The notes: generated from the letters alone by a model not told the origin. DNA of 64,000 bases from Amphiura filiformis (GCF_039555335.1 NC_092644.1:44192667-44256666), one strand, 5' to 3'. Numbered from the stretch's first letter, positions 43,588 to 56,286 are shown. Numbers and translations are program-made.

Positions 43588-45704
43588 TCAATTGTGTTTG
43601 AAAAACATATTATGATAGGTATCGTCATCGACATCATGGTCATCATATGGTAAGACATCGTGCGGATCATCGTCATCCAAACGTCCCAAGACTAATCGTA
43701 AGACACCGTTGCTGCCTTCAATTTGCTTAGCTGAAAGCAACAGATTGGTATCCTCCAAGTCATTAAAGGTCGGTTTCTGGTTGCCATTTGAGACTTCTAA
43801 CCACTGATTTGTCTTGGAATTCCCATTGCTGACGCTTAAAGCTTCAGCAGATTCTCCATTTTTAGATCGGCTCTGTCGAAGGTTAGGGAGACTTTGCAAG
43901 TTTGTTGGTTGAGGCCGATATTGATGATAGCCTATCTGACATGAGTGAAACGGGTCACTAGATTGACCGGAGAAAACGGGCGGTGGTTGATTTCTCTCTG
44001 GATTTCTTTGCTGGTTCAGATTATGCACACTGTTATTCGGTTGTTTCGTGATGGTACCCAAGGAACCTGTTAATGTCTGATTAGGTTTGCTCTTGCGTGT
44101 TACAGAAGAAGTATGAGAATGTGGCAATCTTCTAGGATCGTGAGATTGGTGGACTGTTGTTTGAGTTTGGTTTCCACGGTAATTCATGCTATAAACTCTA
44201 TTGTTTAGAGGTTGTTTGGTGCAGGTGTTGTCAGTAACAGACAAGGTTTGGAAAGGCTTGTCGCATACTTCATCTGAAGGCTGGGCAACTGGTTGCTGAG
44301 AAAGAGAATGGTACTGTGTCTGATAATATGGAACCGCTTGTTTTGGAAAGTTATCGGCAAGAGTATTCTTGGTTGACTTTCTGACATGTGCAAATGCAGA
44401 TTGTGGAGACACGTGCAACGTTCGTGGACGAAGATTTCGCTGACTTGGTTCCGTTTGATGAAGAGTTGATGACTTGATTTCGGCCAAAGGCTGTTGAACT
44501 TGGTTTGTAGGATTAATTTCACTTCTCATGTCAATACAAGTGGTAAAGTCGTCATCACAGGCTGTGGAAGAGCACCTTGACATATAATCACCGTCATCGT
44601 CGTTAACTTTGTTGCATCCATATAAATCCTCCTCTTCGTTATCCATCTCCAATACAGACCTTCGTCTATTCAATTTGCGACCCTCATCATTTGTTTGCAT
44701 TTTATCATGTGAGATATTGCCATGTGGTCGTGATGTTTGCAAAGATGTATCTTCAGGGCCATAAAGATCATCATCAGAGTCGATGCCGTCATCATCAACA
44801 CCACTGGTTCCTTTATAGGACTTATGGTACATTAGTGTAAACTTCAGAGTTCCTTGACCATCAGCTGGAACTGCATCATCCAGTTTGATACGTTGAGACT
44901 GGACACATGATTTAGATACGCTCTCTCTGTCATCATGTACGGTTTCAACCATGGTTCCTGTTGTGCGTCTACTATTTTGTAAGTATCCCAAATTAATTTG
45001 CTTAATATTGTCTGCTCTCCTGACATTTAGAAGCTTTACAGGATCTGATACCAAGATCTGCGGAATTTCTCCTTTCTTATCCTGATCCCCAGCCTTCAAG
45101 TTCACATCTTTCAACAACTCTGCCGTTTTGTCTAAATCGTCTCCAGACTGGGTCTTGTTATCGACTAGTTGCTTTTCAAGTATATCTCGTGCTTCTGCAT
45201 ATTGCTGCAAGTGGACTAGGATGTTTGCAAGACGATTGATTAATCGTATAGTTGTCAGGTGTGTGTTTCCATTGATCTCACGTCTAAGAGCCACAGCTTT
45301 ACGATACCAGGAGAGTGCTTCCTCAAGTTGTCCCTTTCGCTGGAGAACAAATGACATGCTTGTGTAGAGGGTTGCTGCGTCTGAAGTATCAAGACCAAAC
45401 TGCTCTTGTAAGATCAAAGCTTCTTCTAAGAGCTCTATGGCTTCTGTGTGATTACCTGAAACTAAACTACAGTTAATGGCCACATTGTTGAGGGAATTCA
45501 TCATTTCTTTACTATTACCATGATATTGTCTTTTAATTGCGAGTCCCATGCGTGAGCTCTCTAGAGCCTTCTCCTTGTCACCTAATCGCTGATGGCATAA
45601 ACTGATGTTGTTATATGTGTTACCTATGCTTGGGTGGTGCTCCCATAGACCAAGACGAAGGTTCAGACTTTGTTGAAGGTATGTCAGTGCCTCTTGAGGA
45701 GTGT
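43588..45704 (-). CDS. TPR gene exon 3 (last coding exon)
   Basis: Begins after CTTATCATGAACAG, completing an Asn codon, and reads TPQEALTYLQQSLNLRLG; TGA at 43590-43588. It holds at least four TPR units and the long polar tail with DDDGIDSDDDLYGPED and DNEEEDLYG. The internal Met at 45549 is not the start, since the coding sequence runs 51 codons further up to the splice site. Confidence 0.9.
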
Positions 45705-48700
45705 CTGTTCATGATAAGAAAAGAAACCGTAATACATTACTTAACATTGCATTACAAAATTTAAAAAATGCTATGGGAACAAGAAACAGTATAAGTCTTA
45801 CGTGTCTTTTTAAAAGTTTAAAAATAGGAACAAAAGTAGATACTGAGAGCTTGTTCTATTCATTAGATGCAAATAGACCTACTACTGTAAAACAAATCTA
45901 CCACCAGCATGAACTCTTGTGGGATAAATAGTTTCTTTGAGCTTGTTTGACACATAGGTAACCAATTAACATATTTTAGAAATGGCTCTACAGCTTTAGG
46001 AGCGGTTCTTTATCAAAGATGATTTTAGGAGTGGCTCTGCAATGACATCTAGTAATTTAAAAATCAAGACGTGCTGCCCACCGATTTTTTTAAGCACATG
46101 AGACGGCTGCATGTTGATGAAGATTCTTGTTTTGTTATGAAGTTATGTGACACTGTCACAATATGTTATAGGTTACCACGTGCATGGGGCGATATTCTTG
46201 CAATAATCTACTAGTGACTTCCTGTTTCTGTTGTGGAGATTTCTATTTTGAGATACCCGAAAAGTTTACTATTGCTCAATTTCCTTTCGGAGGAAATGTA
46301 TGCCAGACAGTTCAACCATAGGCCTTCAAAACATTTCGAAGGCCCGTGGTTCAACTGTTACCCATCGCATTTTTTAAATAAATTATGTTGGAAAATCACG
46401 ATAAAGGTAGGCCTAGAAAGACTTTTATCTAAACTTTAGTTTCAAGAACATTTTCAATTTAAACTTGGACATAGCCTACATGTGGGGTATGTGTGCGGTG
46501 CGGTCTACACCTCTTCTTTCCGCGCGGATACTTAGATCAAGATGTTTCAAAATTGCTGCGCGCATTCATTTGTCTCGGAGAAATTGCATGACAGAAATGG
46601 CATGTTGATTTTTTTAAATTTTTATATTTTACACAAAATATCGGTAAAATATATTTTCAAAGCATTTGTTGGAGTAATTTCCAGCATTTGTTTTTACCAA
46701 AGATCAATAGGCTATAAAGGAAACTTACTAAGATGAAGAAGCACAAGTCCCAGACTCGATGCAGTTGCAGCTAACCTCTGCTCAAGACGTTTTTCTTCTT
46801 TTGCAAGCAAAGAATATCCTAATGAAAACAATAGGGACTTGCGAAAGGTGTTGATGGAGCAGTCCAAAAGATCTTGGAACATGTCAAGCGCTTGAATAAG
46901 ATATCTGTAAAGTCAGAGTAACAAAACGGCGACTGAAGAATATTATTGTTAAACCATCGCAGCGTTGGGATTCTTCCCTTAAGGTAAAAAAAAGAAGAAA
47001 AAAAGAAGAAAAAAAATCCTTGCCCCTTTACACATACCAAATTAATTTGCAAACCTCAAAATGGTCTATAAATGATACAATGCGAGCAGAAAAATTTGCA
47101 TCTGCACGCGTTACCATACTATATCCCGAAGCCATTTTAGAGCGTTTTATTTAAAAGGTGTCTCGTTAATATGTGCCAAAATCGCTTCCCCCTCCCCTTT
47201 CGGCTTGCAAAAATTACCCCCCCTTCGGCTCGCCAAAAATATTGCACAGCCCTTATACATAGTTACTGCAGGAATTCAAACGCGAGATGAATGCAAACGC
47301 TGACATTGGCAAATATTTTATATACGAGTCTCTACGGTTCTGGTCTACAAACTGCAGGGTTTCACATGAATGATAGGCTCGAGTAAAATCATTAAAGTAC
47401 AAAGAAATAAGATAAAATGTGAAGATTATTTTACAATTTATATTTTTTGTAGATTAACAGGAGGGTAATCTGCCAAGTCAAATCAGCTGTTTCGTTCAGA
47501 TTCTGCCTCCTGCTCTGGGGTACGCCTTTGGTTTTTTTCAAAGTCTCACTTACTGTTTTCCACAGATGCCCAGACCTCTTGAAAATAGATTCCATCCTGC
47601 CGCTGTCAACAACCAAGCCAATTCCCTACATTTGCCTCTTGGCTCCAGCAAGACCAACGCTCGTCGAAGCTGCCGATATGCTTCATCGAGATACTCCTTG
47701 CTCTGACCAAGTAACTGCCCATAGACGATCAGCATCCTAGCCTCCGCCAGTTCATCACCGATATCCTTGGCCAGCTGAATGCAGTAGTGATAGAACTGAA
47801 GTGCCTCGTTTCGTGGTAAGATAAAAGTAATGACAATTTCTGCTCGGAATGCTACTTTCAAAAATATGGCGTTGTCATTTACGTGAGAATACGAAGCATC
47901 CAAGAGGAGAGATTGGAGGGATTCCAACTCTCCACGCACAAATGGCAAGTGTGAAAACCTAGAGGTTTCAAGAGAAAGAAGGATTGCATTTTGACAAAAC
48001 GCGAAGAACAGATCGAAGTGAAAGCTAGAGTTAAGGTATTTGAATAAGGAAGTAAAAAACAGATGTTCTATCAATATCCAGGTGAATACGTGTCTCTGAG
48101 GTTCTGCTATGACACCTATGCTGCCGAATCCATTGGAATCACACTTTTCTGACGATACTATACAGCTGACTGGTGCAATCGCTTCCAATGTAGTTGAAGG
48201 ATTTGTTGTGATAGTGCGCAAAGAGATACAGTGTCCAAATGATTCAATTACATAGTTCAACAGAATGCCATTCTGAAAAAGAGGACGCTGTCTTTTCAAA
48301 TCAGTGATTATAGTATATTCGTCACTCTCGTTTTCTGTCAACCATACATCTGTGACAATTTCTCTTGAATTTAGATCTGATGTCAAGTTGCGCGAAATAT
48401 GCGAGAATATCTGAGGCTGATGATGTAAAACAAAGAGAATGGCTGGCAAGAGATTATTTTGACAATCAGATACTTGTTCTGCACATGTAAGTGGTTTCTG
48501 AGACCTCGCGAAATCACTAGATGCAGGAATTGCTTGATTAGATGATGAAGATTTTAAATGTACCTCATCAACATGTTTCTGAAGTGCCCTCCATGGAAAT
48601 GAACTGGCAAATACAATGCTCTTTGGCCTTATCCTTATCATAATTATATGTGGATTTTGTAACTTTAGTATCTTCGACAAAACAACATTAGTCATCTTGG

Positions 48701-49076
48701 ACGAGATCATAAGTAATGGTGTCATGTCATTTGAGAGAATTATACAGGTTGAAACCGGGAGGATATTTAGAATGTGGCTAATCAGAGAATTGGAAAGAAC
48801 ATGATAAGAGCTACTGAAACAATTTTCAACGTATTCTGGAATCATTTCAGAGCATGTGTCTAAAACGACAACCATGTATAACAACCTGGGCATATTCAAT
48901 ACAATCCTGTGACCTCGGACACATAGTTCATCATTATGTCGATACTCAATGTTTTGCAGCTGCTTGATATTTTTCGAAGTTTTGTCCTTTTGGTCCTCAT
49001 GATCAAGTATGTTAATGCTGATCTTCTTTTTGGAGTGTTTGTCGTCGTTTTCGTCTGATTTATTTGAAGCTGACAT
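43588..49076 (-). CDS. TPR-repeat protein with acidic low-complexity C-terminus (three exons, 1271 aa)
   Basis: Exons 49076-47554, 46904-46729 and 45704-43588 join in phase (3816 nt, Gln and Asn codons split) with GTAAGT donors. The N-terminal 400 residues include a K/D-rich start and a hydrophobic-rich region (VVVLDTCSEMIPEYVENCFS..) that I do not recognise. TPR helices run from about residue 435 (LAKDIGDELAEARMLIVYGQ) to about 750. The clearest units read EALTYLQQSLNLRLGLW..HPSIGNTYNNISLCHQRLGD, EAIELLEEALILQEQ and EALSWYRKAVALRRE, of kinesin-light-chain-like spacing. TPR arrays bind protein partners. The C-terminus is polar, with acidic DDLYG repeats (about 880 and 930) and a DDDDPHDVLPYDDHDVDDD end. 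The cellular role is unknown. The start Met at 49076 follows an acceptor 7 nt upstream. Confidence 0.85.
45705..46728 (-). other. TPR gene intron 2
   Basis: 1024 bp, GT..AG, no additional gene. Frames on the plus strand here lack domains. Confidence 0.6.
46729..46904 (-). CDS. TPR gene exon 2
   Basis: 176 nt between TTTACAG and GTAAGTTT. Codes YLIQALDMFQDLLDCSINTF.. through EEKRLEQRLAATASSLGLVL (residues 509-566), an amphipathic TPR-like helix pair. Too short to stand out as an open frame, but the phase fits both neighbours. Confidence 0.85.
46905..47553 (-). other. TPR gene intron 1
   Basis: 649 bp with C-rich CCCCTCCCC (plus strand, about 47190-47225) and A/G-rich (46985-47020) tracts, no coding. 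Confidence 0.6.
47554..49076 (-). CDS. TPR gene exon 1 (first coding exon)
   Basis: Codes residues 1-507 from MSASNKSDENDDKHSKKK. The ATG lies 7 nt inside the exon, after the acceptor TTTCTGCTTTCAG, so a non-coding exon must lie further up. The open frame continues upstream to 49229, but that part is intronic. The exon ends ..GICGK plus CA of a split Gln, before GTAAGTGAG; reading on would give an immediate TAA. Confidence 0.85.
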
Positions 49077-49083
49077 TTTGTTT

Positions 49084-50053
49084 CTGAAAGCAGAAATATA
49101 ATTTTGGTAAATGAAATAACGAGTATAAGGAAACATTTTAGGAGTGCAGGAATACTTTGTTGGAGGATGGGGAAAGAGTGGAGCAAAGAATTTGGACACA
49201 AAAAGAAGTGTCAAACACGTTGGTTGCAAAGGAGAGTAATTTGTTCACCCAAGATCACGCCAGTTTCCCTTGATGATGGTGAGCTATGATAATTTGACTT
49301 GCTTCACTCGTTACCATTTCCATGGTTTCCTGCATGCATACTATGCTGTTTGTATTTGTGGTGATTGTTCCCCCAAGATCACATTTAGTTTGCCGAGTGC
49401 ATTCATTCCAATAATGTACTATTGAGAATGTTAATCTTACCAAGGGGAGAAAATATCCGAAAAGTTTCGTGTTTCAAGGAAAAAACGTTTCAACCTCGAT
49501 TTCAAATTGCCCAGCAGTCTCAAAGCAAATTATTTATGAACACACTCTAATAGTTATCGAGATTTATTATGCACTTTGATTATATTTTGAAAATGTTATA
49601 ATTGGATTTCTCAAAATGATGTGAAACTTTCGGAATGAAGTCATTATAAAATTCACACGTAGCGCTATTGTTAGTATTGTGAAACAACAAACACAATCCA
49701 ATGTTATATCAAACATGTGGTTCACAATTAATATTGTTTCGGTTCAAAGAATAGGGTAATTACTACCAGTTTTTTGTATTATATTATGACCTCATTATTA
49801 TATGAATATACTGTATAGAGTACATTACCGTATCAGATTAGGGTGACCTTTGATTTAGAATTGTTAATGATTTAATAGAGATATTTATATTATAAGTATC
49901 CTCTAAAATTTCCCTTGATTTTTCCCGGATTTTTTTAGTCATAATCAAACAGTTTCCGTCCAACAGCCATCCGCAACCCAAAAAGGTACTGTACTTTTGA
50001 CTGATAATGATTGCGCATATTGTAACTTAATAAACTTAAGTATATTTGAAAAG
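49084..50053. other. 5' flank of the TPR gene, no gene seen
   Basis: Starts with the acceptor-side intron of the 5' UTR. The upstream non-coding exon and promoter cannot be placed from sequence alone. Confidence 0.45.
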
Positions 50054-50305
50054 TCACTCTTGAAAATACTTTACTCAACTTGAGTAAAAAGGTCACAACT
50101 CAACAAATTGAGTAAAATTACTCAAATTGCGTAAATAATATACGACATTGAGCTCATATTAATAAATAATACCCTCAATGTTGCGTAATATTTATCAATA
50201 TGAGCTCAATGTTGGGTATTATTTCTTCAATTTGAGTAATTTGTTACTAATTTTGTTGAGTTGTGACCTTTTTACTCATGTTGAGTAAAATATTTCTAAG
50301 AGTGT
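50054..50305. mobile_element. 252-bp foldback MITE (CACTCTTGAAAATA ends)
   Basis: The arms CACTCTTGAAAATACTTTAC and GTAAAATATTTCTAAGAGTG continue through ACTTGAGTAAAAAGGTCACA / TGTGACCTTTTTACTCATGT to near the centre, where AGCTCATATT and AATATGAGCT also invert. ACTCAA motifs dominate. No coding. Confidence 0.85.
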
Positions 50306-52807
50306 AGGCAATCAAATAAACAAAAACAGGTATGCATGCACATTACATGATAGGCATAAGGTACACACATTATACTTTATTCTTCCATGGTCAGATGTCA
50401 TCCACAGCGTTTTTATTATCATTTTATTAATTATAAAACAACAATGAAAAAATAATACTTACATTTTTGACGAAGAGCAAATTACCATATGTAAGCTACA
50501 TTTGTTAAACGTTTGCATAAGAAATACATAACTATACGTGGCAAATTCACCAAATTCGTCACGCCATATCAATTGATTGTCAGTGGGATTTCCCTATCGC
50601 AACGTTGGAAAGTCCCTTCTTTCCATTTATATAATGCTCAATGACCTGCGCAATAGGTACATAGTACAAATACGGGTTTTTTTCATCGAGTTTATTTTAC
50701 CAAATTTCTTAGTTTCTTATCGAATTTAAATGAAAGACAAATTGAATTGAGGAAAAAATGCATATGAAAAGATTTTTCTTTCTTCCTGCACAAAATTACC
50801 TAAACCCATGTTTTGGTATCGAAATGTCATGGGAATATTTTAATTTACTTCCACACAGTACACAAAGATAAAATTAAAACATATTTATTTTAAAAAAAGA
50901 TATCATGTTCGCAAAGTTTGGTTATTGTTTCAGTAAAAAGTGGAGTGATTTGCCTGATTTGTTTCCTGCAGGTGGCCTGAAATTCTAAATAATTTTTAGA
51001 GTCAGGACGTTATTAAGTGCCCGCTAAGTGACGTAGCAATAACCATTGTTACGAGTCGTTGATAATGACTCAAGGCCAAAACACCTTCACACTTCAGAAT
51101 GCACAACAAATCACACTGTTTATTTAAGTTAACAATATCTAAGTCTTTAATCAAAAGCAAAGTATGATTTGACAATTACACTGTGAGTGAACACATACAT
51201 ATAATCAATACAAATCAAATACATTGTTTAATAGTTTTACTTAAAGCCATAATGTGTGATTTGCTTCACAGCGACGCCCTCAATTTTACTCGGATTTCTA
51301 CCCCTTGCATAATTATAATGCACAATAGTGTACTAAAATAACACGTAAAAGACTAAGCCTGAAGTGCGTTAATGACAGTGAAATTTAACTTTTTATATTA
51401 AAACCGGGGAGACTCGGTTTTATTCAGAGTTCATCGAACATGTCCCGTGGATGTCAGCTTATGTGTACACACGTCGAGCGTTATGCTCCGTGCAGTATTA
51501 CATATAATACGATCGGCGAGCGTAGTACACGCATTGTAGGTGCTGGAATGAAATCGCAATTTTCTTCGTTATACCTCATTTGTTTGGCTCGAAATTAAAA
51601 GGGGATAATGTGATCAGTGAAAACAAACATTTGAATAGGATCTATTCTTTATGCAAATCACACATTATTGCTTTAATAGCCAGCAGCATGCTTCCTGTTG
51701 ATGATTGTAAAGTTCTATTTCTCAATATTCTTGAAGTATATCCTGATTCACTTGTCCTGCGAAGATCACTGTTCAGCGAAGTCCACTTTGCGTAAAATCC
51801 GCACACAGTTGGCTATCTCCAAAATGGTGCTCGTTTCACCTTTCACACAATTTCTTCAGAAAACAGACCTATGTCGTTTACAGTTACCCTCTTGTTTCCG
51901 CTTACATTGACAGATATGTTGTTTCAGAAATCAGACTTCAGCAAGGCGGAAGAAGAGTATATTCCTTTCTTGGAAGAGGTACGCATTTTGACGTAATTTA
52001 GATCTTCTCCGATTTACTGTCAAGTAGTAGTACATCGACTACATAAAATATTTCTGGCTCGCAATTTCCCTCCATTGAAGGCATATGGAATGTTGACACA
52101 TTAACTAGCCCAGAACAACACTATAAACTGTCAAGAATTATATTTACCTCTTTTTATATACCAAGCATAGAAAAAAAACCCATTCTATTGATAGTCAATT
52201 ACTACCTTCACAATATATGATGTAATCTGGGAAATTCCTATGAATAATTATAAACATTAACATTTCACATTACATCACTTCGTGTGGGTTTTTACCAACA
52301 TGATGTCATTTTCACTTTACAATCTTGGGGATTTTCCCAATTATGCAACATACTGAACCGGGGATTCCCAGCTTTCCAAAAGTAGAAATGATTGAATTTG
52401 TTTTTGATCAACTTGATGAATGAGAGGGTATTTCCCAAAAATGTCATCACTCACGAAATAATTTTGTAAACAAAGATAAATAATCAAATTAATTACTCAG
52501 GGCACATCACACCATGATAACCATAAAACAACGTCACCAATAATAGAAGGGACATAGCTGGTAATCAATCAGGTCCTGTCCAACCGGAAACACTCGGGGA
52601 GTTTACTAAATATATTTTTAAGAGATTCATTCCAACTACGATTCAGCACATTATTTTTTTAAAATAAATTATAGGCCCTAATGTGAATTGCACCATTGGA
52701 ATAGGCAAACAATTAGACTAGTCATTTGCATAATCACATTTCTCGCAGTGAGGCATGAACAGATTTGCATCCTGAATCTGTGGATATAATTATGTGAAAC
52801 ACAGTAT
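50306..52807. other. Gene-poor DNA with a dispersed repeat at about 51577-51675
   Basis: TTTGGCTCGAAATTAAAAGG and the following bases match the inverse of 3600-3705. The two overlapping 70-codon frames at 51580-51910 have no domain. Otherwise AT-rich with nothing recognisable. Confidence 0.5.
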
Positions 52808-53185
52808 CACGCAAACACAAAACGTTTTTAAAACGTGTTAAAAAGGTTAAATTATGGGCCTTTGGTTTGGTAAAAACGTTTTAATAAAAATGTCGGGTTA
52901 TATATAGGTCATGAAAACGTTTTAAAACGTCTTGTATGAAAACACACTACAACAATATCTTTTAAATGTTTTCAAAATGTTATTGTAAAATATTTTTTGC
53001 AAACATTTTTTTCCAAATAATTTTTCAACACTTAAATAACATTATTTTTAAATATTTGCAGCAAGTTATCACAAAATGTTTTTGAATGTTATGAAAACGT
53101 TTTATACCCTTTATATAACCCGTTATTTAAACGTTTTCTGACAACCTTTTCTAACCTTTTGCGAATGATATCGAAAACATTGCTG
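52808..53185. mobile_element. Family B MITE, second copy (diverged)
   Basis: GCAAACACAAAACGTTTTTA, the ATGTCGGGTTATATATAGGT motif and CCCTTTATATAACCCGT match the element at 6535-7118. The outer ends are decayed (right end ..ATCGAAAACATTGCTGCAAG). About 380 bp, a single rather than composite copy. Confidence 0.75.
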
Positions 53186-53610
53186 CAAGTGTCTGGTGAG
53201 CAGGCGCGTATATTGGGGGGAGGGGTTGGGGGGGGGACGTGAGCCCCCTGGTGAAAGATGGGGCGGCAAAAATGAAGGGGCGGCAGAAAAAGAAGGGGCG
53301 ATACAAAGAAATAGTAAAGAAAAAAAAAGCGGAAAAGTTGGTCAAAATGTGAAACATTTGTGAAACAAATGGAATTATACACAAACGAATAATTTTGTTT
53401 TTAGGTTGGTAGCGCCTATTATTATTATTATTATCATTATTATTATTATTACTATTATTATTATTATTTTTTTTTTTTTTGAGGAGATTCATCAGGACCG
53501 GTATAAGTAAACTGGTTAACAAAGTTCTTTGTATCAGATCCAGAATGTTCACTTACTTAATTGTGTACGTTTCAACAACACCTGTTGTCTTTATCAACAC
53601 TTGATGGGTA
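53186..53610. other. Low-complexity stretch with ATT microsatellite
   Basis: G-rich tract (53215-53290) followed by (ATT)n at about 53417-53467 and a T-run. Antisense frames rich in N and F come from these. Confidence 0.7.
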
Positions 53611-53649
53611 GTGACTGCTATTGGTAGAAGTATTTCCAGCGTTGATCTT

Positions 53650-54515
53650 GGAGTTGCCAGTCTGTTTTCCTTCAAGGGCCAGATGCAAAGCGTCAAGCCC
53701 AGGAAAGTGAGCAAAAAGACTGATGATAAAACCAGGAGTAAAGGCATGGTCGTGCTTCCTTATGGTAAAGGGTGTCACAAAAAGGCAAAAGGTGTATCCG
53801 GCAAACTGCTCACCTGGATTAGGTGTCAATATTGGGCCCACTTTTGGTCTCTGTCTTCATTGATGACCTGGGTGATTATTGTGAAAACCAACTCTACCTC
53901 TACGCAGACGACTCCATCTTATTATATGAGATTGCATCTAGAGACAACTCTGAAGCTGTTACTGCTAGCCTGAACAGAGACCTGGAGAAAATGAGGATCT
54001 GGGCAGGTGACCTTCGAGCCATCAATATGTAAGGCAATGAAGAATCAGGAAAGAAGAATCTAACCAAGCCAGATCTCCTGTTTGGTACCACCAAACTGGC
54101 TGAGAAGGAGAAGCTGGAGATCCTGGGTGTCATTTTCGACAGCAAGCTAACCCGGACAAACCACATTTTCAACGTCTCATCCAGAACAGGACAGAGGCTG
54201 GGCGCTCGGAGGAGAGTTGCAAATAAATTTGATGTCAGAGGCAGAGCAACCGTATGAGCCTTGTAAACGTGGTCATGGTCCTCTACAAAATGCACACCAC
54301 GTTGTTCCCACCAGATCTGAAGGCACTGCTCCCACAGGCATCTGTAGTCAGAACAGCAACCCGCTCCAGCTTGTCCATGCCTTGCCATGCTCTCACAGTA
54401 CCAGTTTCTAGAACCATATCTACTGGCAGGACTTTCATCCACATTGCAGTTCACGTTTGGAATAGCCTACCAGATGGGGTAGTCGGAGATATATCTGACA
54501 TATTGTTGGTGTGAT
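53650..54515 (+). pseudogene. CR1/Jockey-type LINE remnant with YADD reverse transcriptase motif
   Basis: Frame 1 gives KGVSGKLLTWI, then frame 2 from about 53823 gives SILGPLLVSVFIDDL and LYLYADDSILL (catalytic YADD at about 53899). A stop at 54030 follows, then GVIFDSKLTRTNHI. A third frame from 54254 reads YKMHTTLFPPDLKALLPQAS, RSSLSMPCHALTVP and HVWNSLPDGVV, the usual LINE C-terminus. Shifts, a stop and an internal deletion show it is dead. Confidence 0.85.
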
Positions 54516-55774
54516 GTTACAGAGTCATCTCCGGATGCAAGTCATATAATTTCAAGTTTTATCCCCTGTTTTCGTTGGGTTTGGGAAAATCATTGGCATC
54601 GAAGTCTTTTCAACATCATTGGAACCTGGAATCTACCTCAATCTTAACAAGCTTCAGCTTCAAGGAAGACCGTATGGTGTGAACTTTTATATCACGGATT
54701 TCGTCATGAACTTTTGCGTATTCATAGAAAACCGGTAACAGGAAACTGTGCACAATTATTTTTTTCATCAAATAAGGCAGTATTTTGGACGTTATAAAAT
54801 TTTTTTAGAGATCTCTGCTAAATTCAAAGTATATATGTATCTTTTAAAATTAATTGTAAGATTATCTTTTTGAAAGTCATAAAGACTATTTTTTTTTGAA
54901 TAAATAAATACATTCTTGATTTGTTATAAAACTTAATCTGGTCCTGTTTACATTTACTCTTAGCATCCTGACTGAGTATATTGGTTAAATACCACTAATT
55001 ATGTATTACACGTGTTTCAATGGGAAAATGCCTAATTTCGGGTGGAATTTTCTCATATTCAGAACTCTCACAGTTCAATGCCACCAATATCAGGTGAAAC
55101 TATATGATTTAGATGCCAAATGATCAAAAATTCAACATAGGTTGACCTGAGACTTTTCTTGTTTTAACGCACTGAACCGTAAACACCTTAAAATGACAGT
55201 GCGCCCTCGAAGCTGAAAGTTACAATATGATAAGGCGACTATTTACTAAAAACCGAAGCCGTGCGTATGAATTTTGGTACTATTACATCAAAAATGTCAT
55301 ATAATGAGAGAAAATGTACCATTTTGAAGCATCAAGCTCTAAAAAGTACTTTTTTTGCAATATAACTTGATCAATTTCAGCGATTTTAATGCAGTCTTTT
55401 CGAATGCCATGAAAACAAATAGTTCCTCATCGTATTTCAATGTATCGCCCAGGCCTATTAGTGGTCTTTAACCTATTGGGTAAGGTGACAGTGTACCTGT
55501 ACAAATATGATGTGAATTATTACAATTTTAGTCCCACAAAATATTGGCCCGAAGGCCGAACTACATTGTACACAAGAGCATTAAGCAAGGAACAAAAAAT
55601 CCACAACTATAGGAATGTTTATTCGGTGAGAACTTTGAATATGAGATATAGACATATAGTAGTAATATCTGCTAAAGAGTCGCTTTTTATCCTGGGTTTC
55701 TCTCTGTGACCTACGAATCATGTTTATATATCGATATTGCTGTAAATCATGGTATCATTCATTCCAACGTCAAC
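54516..55774. other. No gene seen
   Basis: AT-rich, no domain-bearing frame, no clear repeat ends. Confidence 0.45.
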
Positions 55775-55776
55775 TA

Positions 55777-56286
55777 TAGACGAATCCAACGAGCCAAGTC
55801 ATGGTCAGGATTTGGTCGGCCATCTTTGGGTAGTCGCTAGCACCAACCTGGTGTTTTGAGCGCCTTGCCTGTTGTGCAAGTAAAAGCCGCCTAACACCTA
55901 GAGAAGATGCAAGGACGAGGAGGGTTAATAGAATAATACGATAGAGATAATTCCGCAGGTAATCCCGTCGCATCTATATTTATACATCCATTTGTAGCGT
56001 TTGATATGGTGTAGTTAATCCGATTATTATGTCACTTCAACAGCGAATAGACCATGTAGAAGCTGTGTGTTTTGCCGAAAGGAACTGTAGGGCCTATTGT
56101 GTTGTAAACTGTAATCATTCGTTTGTCTACCTGTGTTTTTGCGGAAGATGAAAACGGGTGATGGAATGCAGTTTAAAATTTCCGCCAAGGCCGAATCATT
56201 TCACATTTTGGGTGCATTGTAGCCGACGGATACCCAACTAAAGGCTGCTAGGTAGGTGTAGGAATGTGTGGATTTGGATTCGTCTA
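55777..56286. mobile_element. TA-flanked MITE with TAGACGAATCC ends (510 bp)
   Basis: TAGACGAATCCAA on the left is inverted by TTTGGATTCGTCTA on the right, each flanked by TA. The minus-strand frame inside (MRRDYLRNYLYR.., 67 codons) has no recognised domain. Consistent with a Tc1/mariner-like non-autonomous element. Confidence 0.7.

Noticed and set aside
44205-44522. 105-codon minus-strand frame within the TPR exon
   Set aside because: Out-of-frame shadow of the 2.1-kb exon, which has splice-phase support and TPR motifs.
49077-49229. Start of the TPR protein at 49229 (51 residues longer)
   Set aside because: An acceptor TTTCTGCTTTCAG ends at 49084, just before AAACAAAATG. The upstream residues are hydrophobic and cysteine/proline-rich, unlike the rest, as expected of translated intron.
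53151-53552. 133-codon minus-strand frame with N- and F-runs
   Set aside because: Read through the ATT microsatellite and homopolymer tracts.
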